From: CAZDDI01 sp964504195
GTDB lineage: Bacteria > Chloroflexota > Anaerolineae > B4-G1 > SLSP01
DNA: 64,000 bases
Reading direction: 5' to 3'
NCBI GenBank assembly: GCA_964504195.1
Contig: CAZDDI010000013.1
Span: 21,288 to 85,287, forward strand
Below the pieces are notes generated by a model. The model worked only from the letters and a program-made list of their open reading frames with translations, made no database searches and was not told where the DNA came from. Every line of letters starts with the position of its first letter. Positions within the stretch are counted from its first letter, which is position 1. Below, piece by piece: positions 1 to 8,125 of this stretch. The translations under genes and the position numbers were made by a program.

Positions 1-1284
1 TCAGACATGTTCCATCTCCCGCGCCTTTTGCACCGTTTTGAAGGCGAAAATCCCCCCCACAATCAGCAGAATCAAGCCGAACACGAGGAAAATCACGCCG
101 ATGCCGAAAATCAGCGTGATGATGCCCAGCAAGGCCAGCGCCAGGCCCGGCACTAGCATCAGCGCGACGGCCAGCCACACCTTGCCCCAATCCACCGGGC
201 GTTGGCCCGCCATCGTCCCGGTCTGCCCGTTAATCATCACCTGGTAGGCGCGGTCTTCGTAGCGGTACACGGCCACATAGACGGGGAATAGGGCGTAGCG
301 CCAGGTCTCATCGGAGAAATCGAGCGTCATGCTGAAGTTGCGAATCTCCGAGGTGCTGGCCTGGTCACAGCACGCCTCACGGGTTTGCTCACGCATCTCG
401 GCACGCGCTTGCTGCCAGGCCGCCTCGAGCTGCACATCGTAGGCTTGCGCCTGCATCCCGGCCAGATAACGCGGCTCATACTCCACCAACTGGCGCGTGT
501 CAAAATCTTTGAGGCGATTTAGCAGCACCGCGCTGAGCCGCGAGGTACCGGGAATGAGCAGGTCGTCAATGAAAAGCGCTGCGCGGCCCGATTCCCACTT
601 CCACACCGTGACCGTGCGCGTCTTCCATTCGCCATCCTCGTAGTAGCGCTCGGTTTCGCTATGCCCCACTTCGGCCTCCCAATCGGCGCGCGTGCGAGCG
701 TCGAACGTCCAGAAGGGCAGGTAGATGGGGACGAACTCGGCCAGGCGCGCGAGGCGTTGCAGGGCGCTGGGGGTCATCCAACTGCTGCCCAACCAGTGAG
801 TAGCAAGCTCGCGGCAGGCATCGGGCACCACGCCGAAGGGGATGAGGAAGCGCGGGCGCAGGGCGTTTTGGTCGCCTGCATGCTGCACCACGCGGTTGGA
901 ACCGCAGAAGGGGCAGGTGGACGTGAGTTTGCCCGTCGGCAGCGAGGTCGCGGCGCGGCAGTTCTGGCATTGCAGTTCGAGCCGCTCGACGCCCCAACCG
1001 TGCGCCGCGCGCGAGAGCGCTTCGAGCGTAAACTCGAACGCCTCCGCGCCCTTGCCCACCACCGCCTGATGCGGCGGCTCGTAGAAGCCGCAGTAGGAGC
1101 AGGTCAGGCCGCGCTCCTGAATGCAATAGGCGGTCGTTGCGCCGCACTGCGGGCATTTGAAATCCACCACCGCCTGCTCCTGCTCGACGACCGGCGCGGG
1201 CATAAAGAGCTCGATGCCGGGCAGGGCCGAGGCAGCGGGAATGTAACCTTGCGGAGGAAATGGTTGCTGTTGCGCAGATGGCAT
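1..1284 (-). CDS. Double zinc-ribbon protein with C-terminal membrane segments
   Basis: The protein has 427 residues and its stop codon lies at the window edge, so it is complete. Near residues 44-66 and 105-130 there are paired CxxC knuckles (CPQC/CSYC and CQNC/CPFC), typical of two zinc ribbons. A soluble middle region follows. The C-terminus (about 365-420) is very hydrophobic and glycine-rich, consistent with two to three membrane helices. A good Shine-Dalgarno (AAGGAG) precedes the ATG. Architecturally it resembles zinc-ribbon proteins often misnamed as helicase-like or TFIIB-like. I infer a membrane-anchored zinc-binding protein with the ribbons on the cytosolic side. I do not recognise a specific function, and no neighbour suggests one. 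Confidence 0.8.
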   Translation of the reverse strand: MPSAQQQPFPPQGYIPAASALPGIELFMPAPVVEQEQAVVDFKCPQCGATTAYCIQERGLTCSYCGFYEPPHQAVVGKGAEAFEFTLEALSRAAHGWGVERLELQCQNCRAATSLPTGKLTSTCPFCGSNRVVQHAGDQNALRPRFLIPFGVVPDACRELATHWLGSSWMTPSALQRLARLAEFVPIYLPFWTFDARTRADWEAEVGHSETERYYEDGEWKTRTVTVWKWESGRAALFIDDLLIPGTSRLSAVLLNRLKDFDTRQLVEYEPRYLAGMQAQAYDVQLEAAWQQARAEMREQTREACCDQASTSEIRNFSMTLDFSDETWRYALFPVYVAVYRYEDRAYQVMINGQTGTMAGQRPVDWGKVWLAVALMLVPGLALALLGIITLIFGIGVIFLVFGLILLIVGGIFAFKTVQKAREMEHV

Positions 1285-1385
1285 AGAAAATCTCCTTGTA
1301 GTAATGCGTGCTGCGTACTAAGTAAAAAGAGAGGAACAGGGCTGCTCATTCGCGCATGACCAACCACACGCAATGATAGCCTTGC

Positions 1386-1516
1386 CCGCATATCGCCCCT
1401 ACTGCGTAAAACGTAATGCGTAAAGAATCTTTTGTGGCTGATTTCTCTAAAACCCTGTAATTTTCAGAGCAGATGTTTCAGGTAAAATTTTACGCATTAC
1501 GCAGTACGAATTACGC
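1386..1516. repeat. Inverted GCGTAAT-type repeat words
   Basis: Copies of the word TGCGTAAAACGTAATGCGTA occur at about 1399-1421 and in inverted orientation at about 1489-1517. They form a potential hairpin across a 70-base AT-rich loop. The right arm runs into the last codons of the aldo/keto reductase gene, whose TAA stop is inside a repeat word. It may act as a terminator for that minus-strand gene. The same kind of word recurs at 2515-2545 and 14893-14933. Confidence 0.6.
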
Positions 1517-2452
1517 CTTCAGAATCTCTTCGATCTTCTCCACCGCCTCTGCCGGAAGTTTAACGCCCGCGGCTTTGACGTTGGATTCGACATGGCGGGT
1601 CTTGGTCGCGCCGGTGATGGCCGAGCTGATCTCCGGTCGCCGCAACACCCAGGCCAGCGCGAGCTCGGCAGTGGTCAGCCCTAGCTCTTGAGCGATCACG
1701 CCCAACTGCCGCACCCTCGCCAGATTCTCATCGGTGAGATCGGCATCGAGCCAACGGCTCGTAGCTGCGCGCGTGCCTTCGGGGATGCCATCGTTGTACT
1801 TGCCGGTGAGTAGGCCCTGCGCCAGCGGACTGAACACGACGACGCCCATGCCATGCTCCGCGCAGGTAGACAGGATTTCCGGCTCGATGTGGCGATCAAG
1901 CATATTGTAACGAGGCTGCTCGACCTGCGGCAGGTAGGCATTGTAGCGGTTGGCCGCGTTCACCGCCGCTTCGATTTGCACCGCGCTCCACACGCTGGTG
2001 CCCCAGTAGAGCACCTTGCCCTGATGCACCAGATCATCCATCGCCCGCACCACCTCATCCACGGGCGTTTCGGGATCGTAGCGATGGCAGAAGTACATAT
2101 CAAGGTAGTCCACCTGCAAGCGGCGCAACGAGTTCTCCAGCGATTCCATGATGTGCTTGCGGCTCAAGCCCCGGTCGTTGACGTTATCGCTCATGGGCCA
2201 GAAGAGCTTGCTGGAAAGCACCAGGTCTTGGCGGCGCAACCCCAGCTCGCGGATGACCTTGCCCACGACGCGCTCCGCCTCGCCGCGCGCATAGATGTCG
2301 GCCAAATCAATGAAGTTGATGCCGTGCTCCACAGCAGCCTTGACGCACTCGCGCGTGGTGGCTTCTTCCTCAGAGCCGCCATAGGTGAGCCACGCTCCCA
2401 ACGAAATCTCGCTGACCTTGATGCCAGCTTTGCCTAAACGACGGTATTCCAT
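1511..2452 (-). CDS. Aldo/keto reductase, voltage-gated K+ channel beta-subunit-like
   Basis: This 313-residue (beta/alpha)8-barrel oxidoreductase should reduce aldehydes or ketones with NADPH in the cytosol. The catalytic tetrad is visible as D49, Y54, K82 and H123 (motifs FIDLADIY, SSKLF and CHRYD). The full length and the stretch YWGTSVW match the AKR6/AKR11-like branch related to Kv-beta subunits. A strong Shine-Dalgarno (AAGGAGG) sits just before the ATG. The gene lies between repeat-containing spacers and has no obvious operon partner except homoserine dehydrogenase upstream on the same strand. Its physiological substrate cannot be deduced. Confidence 0.93.
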   Translation of the reverse strand: MEYRRLGKAGIKVSEISLGAWLTYGGSEEEATTRECVKAAVEHGINFIDLADIYARGEAERVVGKVIRELGLRRQDLVLSSKLFWPMSDNVNDRGLSRKHIMESLENSLRRLQVDYLDMYFCHRYDPETPVDEVVRAMDDLVHQGKVLYWGTSVWSAVQIEAAVNAANRYNAYLPQVEQPRYNMLDRHIEPEILSTCAEHGMGVVVFSPLAQGLLTGKYNDGIPEGTRAATSRWLDADLTDENLARVRQLGVIAQELGLTTAELALAWVLRRPEISSAITGATKTRHVESNVKAAGVKLPAEAVEKIEEILKA

Positions 2453-2477
2453 GATGAACCTCCTTGTGGGTCAGAGA

Positions 2478-2545
2478 ATCTCAAATGGCAAATCACGAAT
2501 GGCGAAAGTTTTCCCCTTACGCATTACGCGGTACGCATTACGAAC
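2478..2545. repeat. Repeat words extending into the 3' end of hom
   Basis: The spacer carries GCAAATCACGAATGGCGAA-type words, followed by TTACGCATTACGCGGTACGCATTACG-like words on the plus strand. Read on the minus strand, these words encode the last residues (VMRTA) and the stop codon of the homoserine dehydrogenase gene, so the repeat overlaps the coding end. Confidence 0.6.
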
Positions 2546-3567
2546 ACATCCAGCAAATCCCGCAGCATGGTCGCTGCCGAAGGGATGGGGTCAGGCTCAT
2601 CAATGATGGCGCTGACGGTGCCGTAGATGTCGGTGGTGTAGACGACGCCCACTTGCTTGCTGCCTAAGCGCCCTAACGGATGCTCTGCCGGGAGCGGCGT
2701 GGGCGCGACGGAGAGCGTATAGCTGCCGTCGGGTTGTCGCTCGGCCTGGGCGAGCAGGCGGTAGCGATAGCCACGCTCGCGGGCGGCGCGCAAGTCCGCC
2801 GCATCCAACGCCAGGATGCCGGTGCGCTGCACATCTTCAAGACGGGCGGGATGGTTCAAGGTGGCATTCGCCAGAATCACGAGCTTGGCAGCGGCGTCCC
2901 AGCCCTCCAAATCCCAGGCGGCGTCGGCTTCGAGCACGCCCTCAGCGCGGGCCAGTTCGAGCGTTTCATCCCACGAGCGGCCTTGCAGCATCTCGTCCAG
3001 AATGAAGCCTGTGACCAGATTCGGCACGGCTTCCAGCCGGTGGATGATGGCCCCACGCAGGTCGCGCTGGCCCAGGTTGATAGCGGGCAGGCCCCCGGCC
3101 ACCGTACCATCGAAGAGCAAGCGAACGCCGTGCTCGGCGGCGAGCGCGTGCAATTCCTGGTACGCCAGCACCAGCGGGCCTTTGTTCGGTGTGACGATGT
3201 GCATCCCCCGCGTGAGCGCGGTGCGGATGCAGCTGAGGCCCGGTTCGGCCCCCTGCGCCAGATTGACCGGGCTGGCTTCAAGCAGCACATCGGCCTCGCA
3301 GCCGGCCAGCAGCGCGAGGGCCTCCCAGCCCGGCTGTCCGCGCCCAGCATAATCCGCTACGGATTGCCCCGCGCGTTTGAGCCGGGCGACTTCGGCCCAG
3401 TCCAGGCCGTTGGGATCGCACGCCGCCCCCCGACTATCCGCCGCGCCTACCAGCCGCAACGCCAACCCGTAGCGCTCGCGCAGCAAGGGGTCTTTATCAA
3501 CAACAATTTCGCAGAAACGCCGGCCCAGGTTGCCCAGGCCGATGAGGACGATACGAATGGTTTGCAA
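2524..3567 (-). CDS. hom: Homoserine dehydrogenase
   Basis: The product of 347 residues should reduce aspartate semialdehyde to homoserine with NAD(P)H, on the pathway to threonine and methionine. The N-terminal Rossmann motif (IVLIGLGNLGRRF), the ASPVNL/TPNKGPL segment and the catalytic-domain stretch FDGTVAGGLPAI are clear. No C-terminal ACT domain follows; the protein ends soon after the catalytic domain, as in short homoserine dehydrogenases. I choose the TTG at 3567 because a strong Shine-Dalgarno (GGGGAGG) lies 5 bases upstream. The in-frame ATG at 3597 has no such site. The last five codons lie within a short intergenic repeat word. Confidence 0.9.
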   Translation of the reverse strand: MQTIRIVLIGLGNLGRRFCEIVVDKDPLLRERYGLALRLVGAADSRGAACDPNGLDWAEVARLKRAGQSVADYAGRGQPGWEALALLAGCEADVLLEASPVNLAQGAEPGLSCIRTALTRGMHIVTPNKGPLVLAYQELHALAAEHGVRLLFDGTVAGGLPAINLGQRDLRGAIIHRLEAVPNLVTGFILDEMLQGRSWDETLELARAEGVLEADAAWDLEGWDAAAKLVILANATLNHPARLEDVQRTGILALDAADLRAARERGYRYRLLAQAERQPDGSYTLSVAPTPLPAEHPLGRLGSKQVGVVYTTDIYGTVSAIIDEPDPIPSAATMLRDLLDVFVMRTA

Positions 3568-3655
3568 TGTAACCTCCCCAAAAATAGCAAATGGCAAATC
3601 TCAAATCAAAACCAACGTAACGCGAAGCGTCTGCTTCGCGCGCGAACGGCGCATG

Positions 3656-3957
3656 ATGAATTTTAAGAAATTAATCCGTAAATAAGGTTTTGTGTAAAGT
3701 TGGTCGTTTTAAAATAGAATGATCCCCCTATTCCCCTGCCCCCTTTCCCCCGCAAGCGGGGGAAAGGGGGGATTTTTTTGTGGGGTTTTTGGGCGGCGGC
3801 TTCGCCGCCGCCCAAAAACCCCGTTATTCTTCTCCCCCTCCCCACGCCGCGCAGCGGCGTGGGGAGGGGGCAAGGGGGTGGGGTAAAATTCTCAATTTGT
3901 AAATTTTTAATAAGTTATTGTTGTAAATTATTTTATTTCCGGTTCATTTTCTTAATT
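3656..3957. repeat. 302-bp triple-hairpin repeat, copy 1
   Basis: This segment is nearly identical to 63422-63721. It contains three near-perfect palindromes in a row: a CCCCCTTTCCCCCGC/GCGGGGGAAAGGGGG stem at about 3738-3772, a GGGCGGCGGCTT/GCCGCCGCCC stem at about 3785-3822, and a CCCCTCCCCACGCC/GGCGTGGGGAGGGG stem at about 3835-3870. The flanks are AT-rich and also conserved, from ATGAATTTTAAG to TTCTTAATT. No open reading frame is supported. It is best read as a non-autonomous mobile or REP/MITE-like element. A separate 8-bp-stem hairpin (CGCGAAGC/GCTTCGCG) lies at 3621-3640. Confidence 0.85.
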
Positions 3958-4376
3958 ATAAGAGGTAAACCCCCGGCTTTGCCGGGGAGACACGCAAAGT
4001 TTGACAGTTCCGGGAATAGGTGGCAATGCCATTATCGTTAATGCCCTGTGCATTAATGGTATAGGTGCTAGTGAATTGGTCTTCATGTTACAGATGGCGA
4101 TAGTGTTGCAGGTTAGGGATTCTTCGGGATAAATGAGTCTTGCTGGTACCTTATAGGATGGGACAAGCGGGAAGCCGTAGGTTCAGTTAGTTCGCGTGTA
4201 TCTCAATGACGTGAAGGTGGTCGCTGCGTCCCATTAAAATGTCTCGTGTAGGTTTTCGCCGCCGAAGGCGGCTCTCAATAACCGCTTTGAGCGGTTCACA
4301 TATTTCAAGTCACCGGCTTTGCCGGTGGTCTATGACTTTCATCCTGCGCTGCCAGTTCGCGCTACATTGGCTATCG
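3958..4376. other. Non-coding, hairpin-rich spacer of unknown nature
   Basis: About 420 bases without a credible gene. The segment contains small palindromes such as CCCCGGCTTTGCCGGGG (about 3971), GCCGCCGAAGGCGGC (about 4258) and CACCGGCTTTGCCGGTG (about 4311-4327). The long plus-strand frame from 4239 is only the complement of the phosphatase gene. The mix of hairpins and decayed sequence could be a degraded mobile element, but I could not match it to a family. Confidence 0.4.
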
Positions 4377-5672
4377 TCAAACTTCCTCCAATCGCACCCC
4401 CAACAACGGCACGAGCATTTCTTCCGAACGCAGGCCGCCGTGCAAGCCCTGGTTTTTGCCGAGTTTTTCGCGGGTGCGCACCAGAGATGTGCCATCAGTG
4501 GCAATACAGACCAAATCGCCGAGACGGTGAGGGACTTCGGCGTAGGGTTCGCCAGGACCGAGCAGCCCGCTCGCCAGCACCTCCGCCTGCGTCATGCAAT
4601 AGAACCGGTCGCCGAAATGCTCAACCAGGTACTCGCGCACCCACTCCACGCGCCCGGCGCGGGGGTAGAAGAAGGGCACGCGCGGCTCGCCCAGCGTCGG
4701 CAACAGCAGCGCATCGCGCAACGCGGGGTGATCCTCCAACGCGATGGCGCGTTCGATGGGAGTGTGCATCTGCCCGTGATCGGCCAGGAACAGCAGGAGC
4801 GTCCCCTCGCGCTCCGCCGCTGTCAGCCCCTTGAGGAAGTGCTCGGCGATGAAGTAGCTGAGGCTACGCACCTCTCCCTCCACTGTGCTATGCTGCGGCC
4901 CCCGGCGGTGTTCGAGCGTGTCCACGATGCTCCAATAACCGCCCAGCAGGAACCGCTCGTCCTGGTGTTGGCGCAACACGGCGCGCAAGGTGTACCAGAA
5001 ATCGGAGGCCGCTACATGACCGTGCATCTCCCGCACGCCCCGGAAGAACATCTGCGTCAACGCACTGTTGAGCAGCGGTGCAGCAATGACCTGATCGCTG
5101 GGGATGCCCTGCGCGGCCAGCTGCTGCGAGAGCGACGGCACGGGCAGGAACTTCTCCGGCTCCAGCCCCCAGTTTTCCAGCAGCACGCCGCCCGGCGCAG
5201 CAGTAGGACGGAAGCTGATGCACTCCACGCCCGTGTGAAACTCGCGGAGATACATCTCGTAGGCCAGCAAGCCGTGCTGCACCGGCGGGAAGCCGGAGCG
5301 CAACGTAGCCAGCACACTGTTGGTGGTGGAGATAAAGGTTGTGGTGATGGGGAGCAGCCGCCCCCGCTCTGCCAGGCGGTGGAAAATCAAGCCCTCATCG
5401 CCCGCCAGCAGGCGTTGCAGCAGCTCCCAGCCCAGGCCGTCGAGCAACACCATGACCACCCGTTCCACGCCATCGGTCAGCCCGGCGAGCAGGTCGGCGC
5501 GCAGTGGGGGCAGCGTCCCCGCCGCGAGCGTCGCACCGAAGCACTGCGCCAGCGTCGCCGGGAGATTGCCCAGCGAAAGCCCCTCGTAGCGCGGCCAAAC
5601 GAACGCCTCCGGCAGCGTCAGCCCGGCAGGACGATAGGTACGTAGATCGTGTTCTAAAGCAGCAAGGTTCAT
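4377..5672 (-). CDS. Alkaline phosphatase superfamily (phosphodiesterase/nucleotide pyrophosphatase-like) enzyme
   Basis: The protein has about 431 residues with the metal-dependent hydrolase core. It shows a metal-ligand stretch VVMVLLDGLGW (near 75-85), a nucleophile region ISTTNSVLATL (near 115), a DTLEHRRGP histidine/aspartate segment and a late LADHGQMHTP motif. These match the type I phosphodiesterase/PglZ-like group that hydrolyses phosphate mono- or diesters. There is no signal peptide, so it is probably cytosolic. The ATG at 5672 is preferred over the one at 5681 because the latter overlaps the AGGA ribosome-binding site. A TGTGGTATGAT -10 box lies about 100 bases upstream. The substrate is unknown. 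Confidence 0.85.
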   Translation of the reverse strand: MNLAALEHDLRTYRPAGLTLPEAFVWPRYEGLSLGNLPATLAQCFGATLAAGTLPPLRADLLAGLTDGVERVVMVLLDGLGWELLQRLLAGDEGLIFHRLAERGRLLPITTTFISTTNSVLATLRSGFPPVQHGLLAYEMYLREFHTGVECISFRPTAAPGGVLLENWGLEPEKFLPVPSLSQQLAAQGIPSDQVIAAPLLNSALTQMFFRGVREMHGHVAASDFWYTLRAVLRQHQDERFLLGGYWSIVDTLEHRRGPQHSTVEGEVRSLSYFIAEHFLKGLTAAEREGTLLLFLADHGQMHTPIERAIALEDHPALRDALLLPTLGEPRVPFFYPRAGRVEWVREYLVEHFGDRFYCMTQAEVLASGLLGPGEPYAEVPHRLGDLVCIATDGTSLVRTREKLGKNQGLHGGLRSEEMLVPLLGVRLEEV

Positions 5673-5768
5673 CTTGTTCATCCTAATTGTGGAAGCGCGT
5701 GAAACGTGAAACGTGATGCGTGAAGAATTTTCTGGTCACGTTTCACGCTTCACGCATCACTCTTCCAA

Positions 5769-5779
5769 ATCATACCACA
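5769..5779 (-). promoter_or_regulatory. Extended -10 promoter for the 4377-5672 gene
   Basis: The minus strand reads TGTGGTATGAT, an extended -10 element matching the motif seen upstream of several other genes here. It lies about 97 bases upstream of the start codon. No convincing -35 box was identified. Confidence 0.45.
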
Positions 5780-5812
5780 AAAGCAGGGCGGGGGAAATTT
5801 CCGCGATTGCGC

Positions 5813-5818
5813 TATAAT
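5813..5818 (+). promoter_or_regulatory. -10 box for nnr
   Basis: A consensus TATAAT lies about 58 bases upstream of the nnr ATG. The sequence 17 bases upstream is a poor -35, so the assignment rests on the -10 alone. Confidence 0.4.
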
Positions 5819-5875
5819 TGAAGCGTAAGACTTCTGGTCACGTTTCACGCAACACGCATCACAAAGGAGTCACCC

Positions 5876-7531
5876 ATGCGGATTCTTTCTGTTGACGAGA
5901 TGCGCGCGTTGGAGCAGGCCGCCGATGCGGCGGGACATTCCTATGCGCGCATGATGGAACTGGCGGGGCAAGCCGTCGCCCGTGCGATTCTCAAGCGGTG
6001 GCCGGTGAAGAGCCGCCGCGTGTTGATACTGGTCGGGCCGGGCAACAATGGCGGCGATGGGCTGGTAGCCGCCCGCTATCTGGCCGATGCCGGGGGCATC
6101 GTCACCGTGTACCTCAGCCGCGCCCGCGATGCCGCGCAAGATGAGGTGTATCGTAAGGCCGTCGAGCGTGAGATTCCCTGCATCGTTGCGGCAGATGATC
6201 CAGAACAGCGCGAACTGCGCCGCCTGCTCGCGCAGACACACCTGCTGGTGGATGCGCTGCTGGGGACAGGCGCGACGCCGCCGCTGCAAGGCAGCATCGC
6301 CGAACTGCTACGCGCCGTCCACGCGGCGCTGGTCGAGCGTCCTGGCGACCCGCTCACCTGGCTCACCACGCCAGAGCCGCGCCCCAATCACGCACCCACC
6401 ATCATGGCCGTAGATGGGCCTTCGGGTATGGATTTCGACACGGGCGCGCTCGATCCGTTGGCCCTGCGCGCTGCGCTCACCGTGACGTTCGCCTATCCCA
6501 AGACCGGGCACTTCGCCTTCCCCGCCGCCGAACATAGCGGGGAGCTGGTCGTGGCCGACATCGGCATCCCCGCCGGGCTGACGCCGGAAGCAGGATTGCG
6601 CGTGGCGACCCCGCGCCAAATCGCCGCGTGGCTGCCCACACGTCCCAACGATGCCCACAAGGGCACGTTTGGCAAAACGCTAATCGTGGCCGGATCGGCC
6701 AACTACACCGGCGCGGCAGCCCTGGCTGCCAACGCCGCCGCCCGCGCCGGCGCGGGCCTGGTCACGCTGGCAGCGGCGAGCTCGCTGCACGCCGCGCTCG
6801 CGCCACAAACGCCGGAGGCCACCTACCTGCTGTTGCCACACGCGCTCGGCGCGCTGACCGCCGCCGCTGCCCCCATTATCCATGAGCAGCTGCCAGGCTA
6901 CACCGCGCTGCTGCTAGGGCCGGGACTGAGCCAGGCCCCGGAGACGGTGGAGTTCGTCAAGACGCTCTTTGGCGCGCGGGTGGAGAAGCGCGCGGCAGGC
7001 TTCCTCGCTGCGCCTGCCGCGCCCCAGAGCGAACCGCCCGCCCTGCCCCCGCTCATCGTGGATGCGGACGGGCTGAACATCCTGGCACAACTGCCCGATT
7101 GGCCGCAACGCCTACCCGCCGACAGCATCCTCACACCCCACCCTGGCGAGATGGCACGGCTCTGCAGTTGCGAGCTACCAACGGTGCAGGCTGAGCGGAT
7201 CACGCTAACGCACGAGAAAGCGGCTGCATGGGGGCACATCGTCGTGCTGAAAGGGGCATTCACAGTCATCGCCGCACCGGATGGCCGCACCGTACTGTTG
7301 CCCTTCGCCAACGCAGGACTAGCCGCCGCCGGGACGGGCGACGTGCTGGCGGGCATCATCGCGGCACTGCGCGGGCAAGGACTGGCCGCGTTCGAAGCAG
7401 CGGTCACCGGGGCGCACCTTCACGGGCTGGCCGGCGAGCTCGCGCGCAAGCAATTCGGCGTGGCGGGCATGATCGCCCGCGATGTAATTGCCGCGCTACC
7501 AGAAGCGGGTAAACGGTTGCTGGAAACTTGA
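5876..7531 (+). CDS. nnr: Bifunctional NAD(P)H-hydrate epimerase / ADP-dependent NAD(P)H-hydrate dehydratase
   Basis: This 551-residue fusion repairs hydrated NAD(P)H, epimerising the R and S forms and dehydrating the S form with ADP. The N-terminal YjeF domain (about 1-225) shows GPGNNGGDG at 54-62, DALLGTG and DGPSGMDFDTG. The C-terminal ribokinase-like domain (about 250-545) shows KGTFGKTLIVAGS, LTPHPGEMARL and the nucleotide-site motif NAGLAAAGTGDVLAG. The start follows a strong AAAGGAG. The 3' end of the gene (GGTTGCTGGAAACTTGA) is echoed by the repeat words immediately downstream. Cytosolic housekeeping function. Confidence 0.96.
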   Translation: MRILSVDEMRALEQAADAAGHSYARMMELAGQAVARAILKRWPVKSRRVLILVGPGNNGGDGLVAARYLADAGGIVTVYLSRARDAAQDEVYRKAVEREIPCIVAADDPEQRELRRLLAQTHLLVDALLGTGATPPLQGSIAELLRAVHAALVERPGDPLTWLTTPEPRPNHAPTIMAVDGPSGMDFDTGALDPLALRAALTVTFAYPKTGHFAFPAAEHSGELVVADIGIPAGLTPEAGLRVATPRQIAAWLPTRPNDAHKGTFGKTLIVAGSANYTGAAALAANAAARAGAGLVTLAAASSLHAALAPQTPEATYLLLPHALGALTAAAAPIIHEQLPGYTALLLGPGLSQAPETVEFVKTLFGARVEKRAAGFLAAPAAPQSEPPALPPLIVDADGLNILAQLPDWPQRLPADSILTPHPGEMARLCSCELPTVQAERITLTHEKAAAWGHIVVLKGAFTVIAAPDGRTVLLPFANAGLAAAGTGDVLAGIIAALRGQGLAAFEAAVTGAHLHGLAGELARKQFGVAGMIARDVIAALPEAGKRLLET

Positions 7532-7570
7532 TGCTAGTTGCTAGTTGCTAGTTGCTGGAAACTTGCGACT
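7515..7570. repeat. TAGTTGC tandem words overlapping the nnr stop
   Basis: Three tandem copies of CTAGTTG/TAGTTGC occupy about 7534-7556. They are followed by AGTTGCTGGAAACTTGC, a near copy of the last 17 bases of nnr (7515-7531). The repeat thus either captured or extended the coding end. Confidence 0.6.
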
Positions 7571-7640
7571 TGTAGCTTGTGGCTTGCCGCCTTTTCGCCT
7601 TTTCACTTTCTCGCTGATTCGTCATAAAGGAGAAATTGTT

Positions 7641-8069
7641 ATGGAACCCAATCCCTTCACCCTGGCTGATTTGGGACGCATTGTGTTGATTTTCATGGGC
7701 GTGAGCCTGCTGCTGGCGATTATACTGCTCATCCTCACCTACCGGCGGCTCAAAAACATGCACATACCGGAAGGCGCGGACTTCTTCACCACGCTGCGCC
7801 ATGTTCCGCTGGTGCTGGTGCTGATTCTCGACCTGCTCGACTTCGGACTGGACATCTTCGCCGCGCCGGTATCGTGGCTACTGCTGGGGCAACTGGGGCT
7901 GCAATCGCTGCAAGGGGTAACGGTCATTGAGGGGTTGATTCCCGGCACACAACTGATCCCCACCCTTACTGGCGCGTGGATTCTGGCGCGGATGGGAGTG
8001 AAGTTGCCGGGGAGCAAAATCGAGGGCTATGTGCCGCCGGAGCCAGGGCGGCGCATCCAACAGAAATAA
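7641..8069 (+). CDS. Small membrane protein of unknown function
   Basis: The product has 142 residues. The ATG at 7641 is chosen because AAAGGAG lies directly upstream; a longer frame from 7545 runs through repeat words. One clear membrane helix is at about 12-33 (IVLIFMGVSLLLAIILLILTY is one long hydrophobic run). Two more hydrophobic stretches follow at about 54-75 and 78-115, and the tail is basic and proline-rich. It may be co-transcribed with nnr, 109 bases upstream, but nothing in the sequence links their functions. I do not recognise a family. Confidence 0.75.
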   Translation: MEPNPFTLADLGRIVLIFMGVSLLLAIILLILTYRRLKNMHIPEGADFFTTLRHVPLVLVLILDLLDFGLDIFAAPVSWLLLGQLGLQSLQGVTVIEGLIPGTQLIPTLTGAWILARMGVKLPGSKIEGYVPPEPGRRIQQK

Positions 8070-8111
8070 AACGTGATGCGTGATTTTCTTTACGTTTCAC
8101 GCATCACGTTT
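8069..8111. terminator. Perfect 15-bp hairpin between convergent genes
   Basis: The arms AAACGTGATGCGTGA (8069-8083) and TCACGCATCACGTTT (8097-8111) are exact reverse complements around a T-rich 13-base loop. The hairpin starts at the last base of the preceding stop codon and lies between convergent genes, so a bidirectional terminator role is plausible. It is built from the same words as other repeats here. Confidence 0.55.
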
Positions 8112-8125
8112 CACGCTTTACACTA

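Larger units (their letters stand above)
5696..5861. repeat. ACGTTTCACGCATCAC word repeats
   Basis: An inverted pair of GTGAAACGTGATGCGTGAA-like words occupies about 5697-5760. The right arm (TTCTGGTCACGTTTCACGC...) is repeated directly at about 5830-5861, just before the nnr ribosome-binding site. The copies flank the divergent promoter region. The same words reappear at 8069-8111, about 9393-9408 and 33180-33211. Confidence 0.7.

Noticed and set aside
2680..3666. 328-codon plus-strand reading frame
   Set aside because: It lies opposite homoserine dehydrogenase, lacks any recognisable motif and has no ribosome-binding site; it is a GC-driven shadow.
3958..4376. IS200/IS605-type element remnant
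   Set aside because: Subterminal-like hairpins are present, but no TnpA or TnpB sequence, even decayed, could be read in any frame.
4239..5645. 468-codon plus-strand reading frame
   Set aside because: It is the antisense shadow of the phosphatase-superfamily gene; the minus-strand frame has clear catalytic motifs and a ribosome-binding site.
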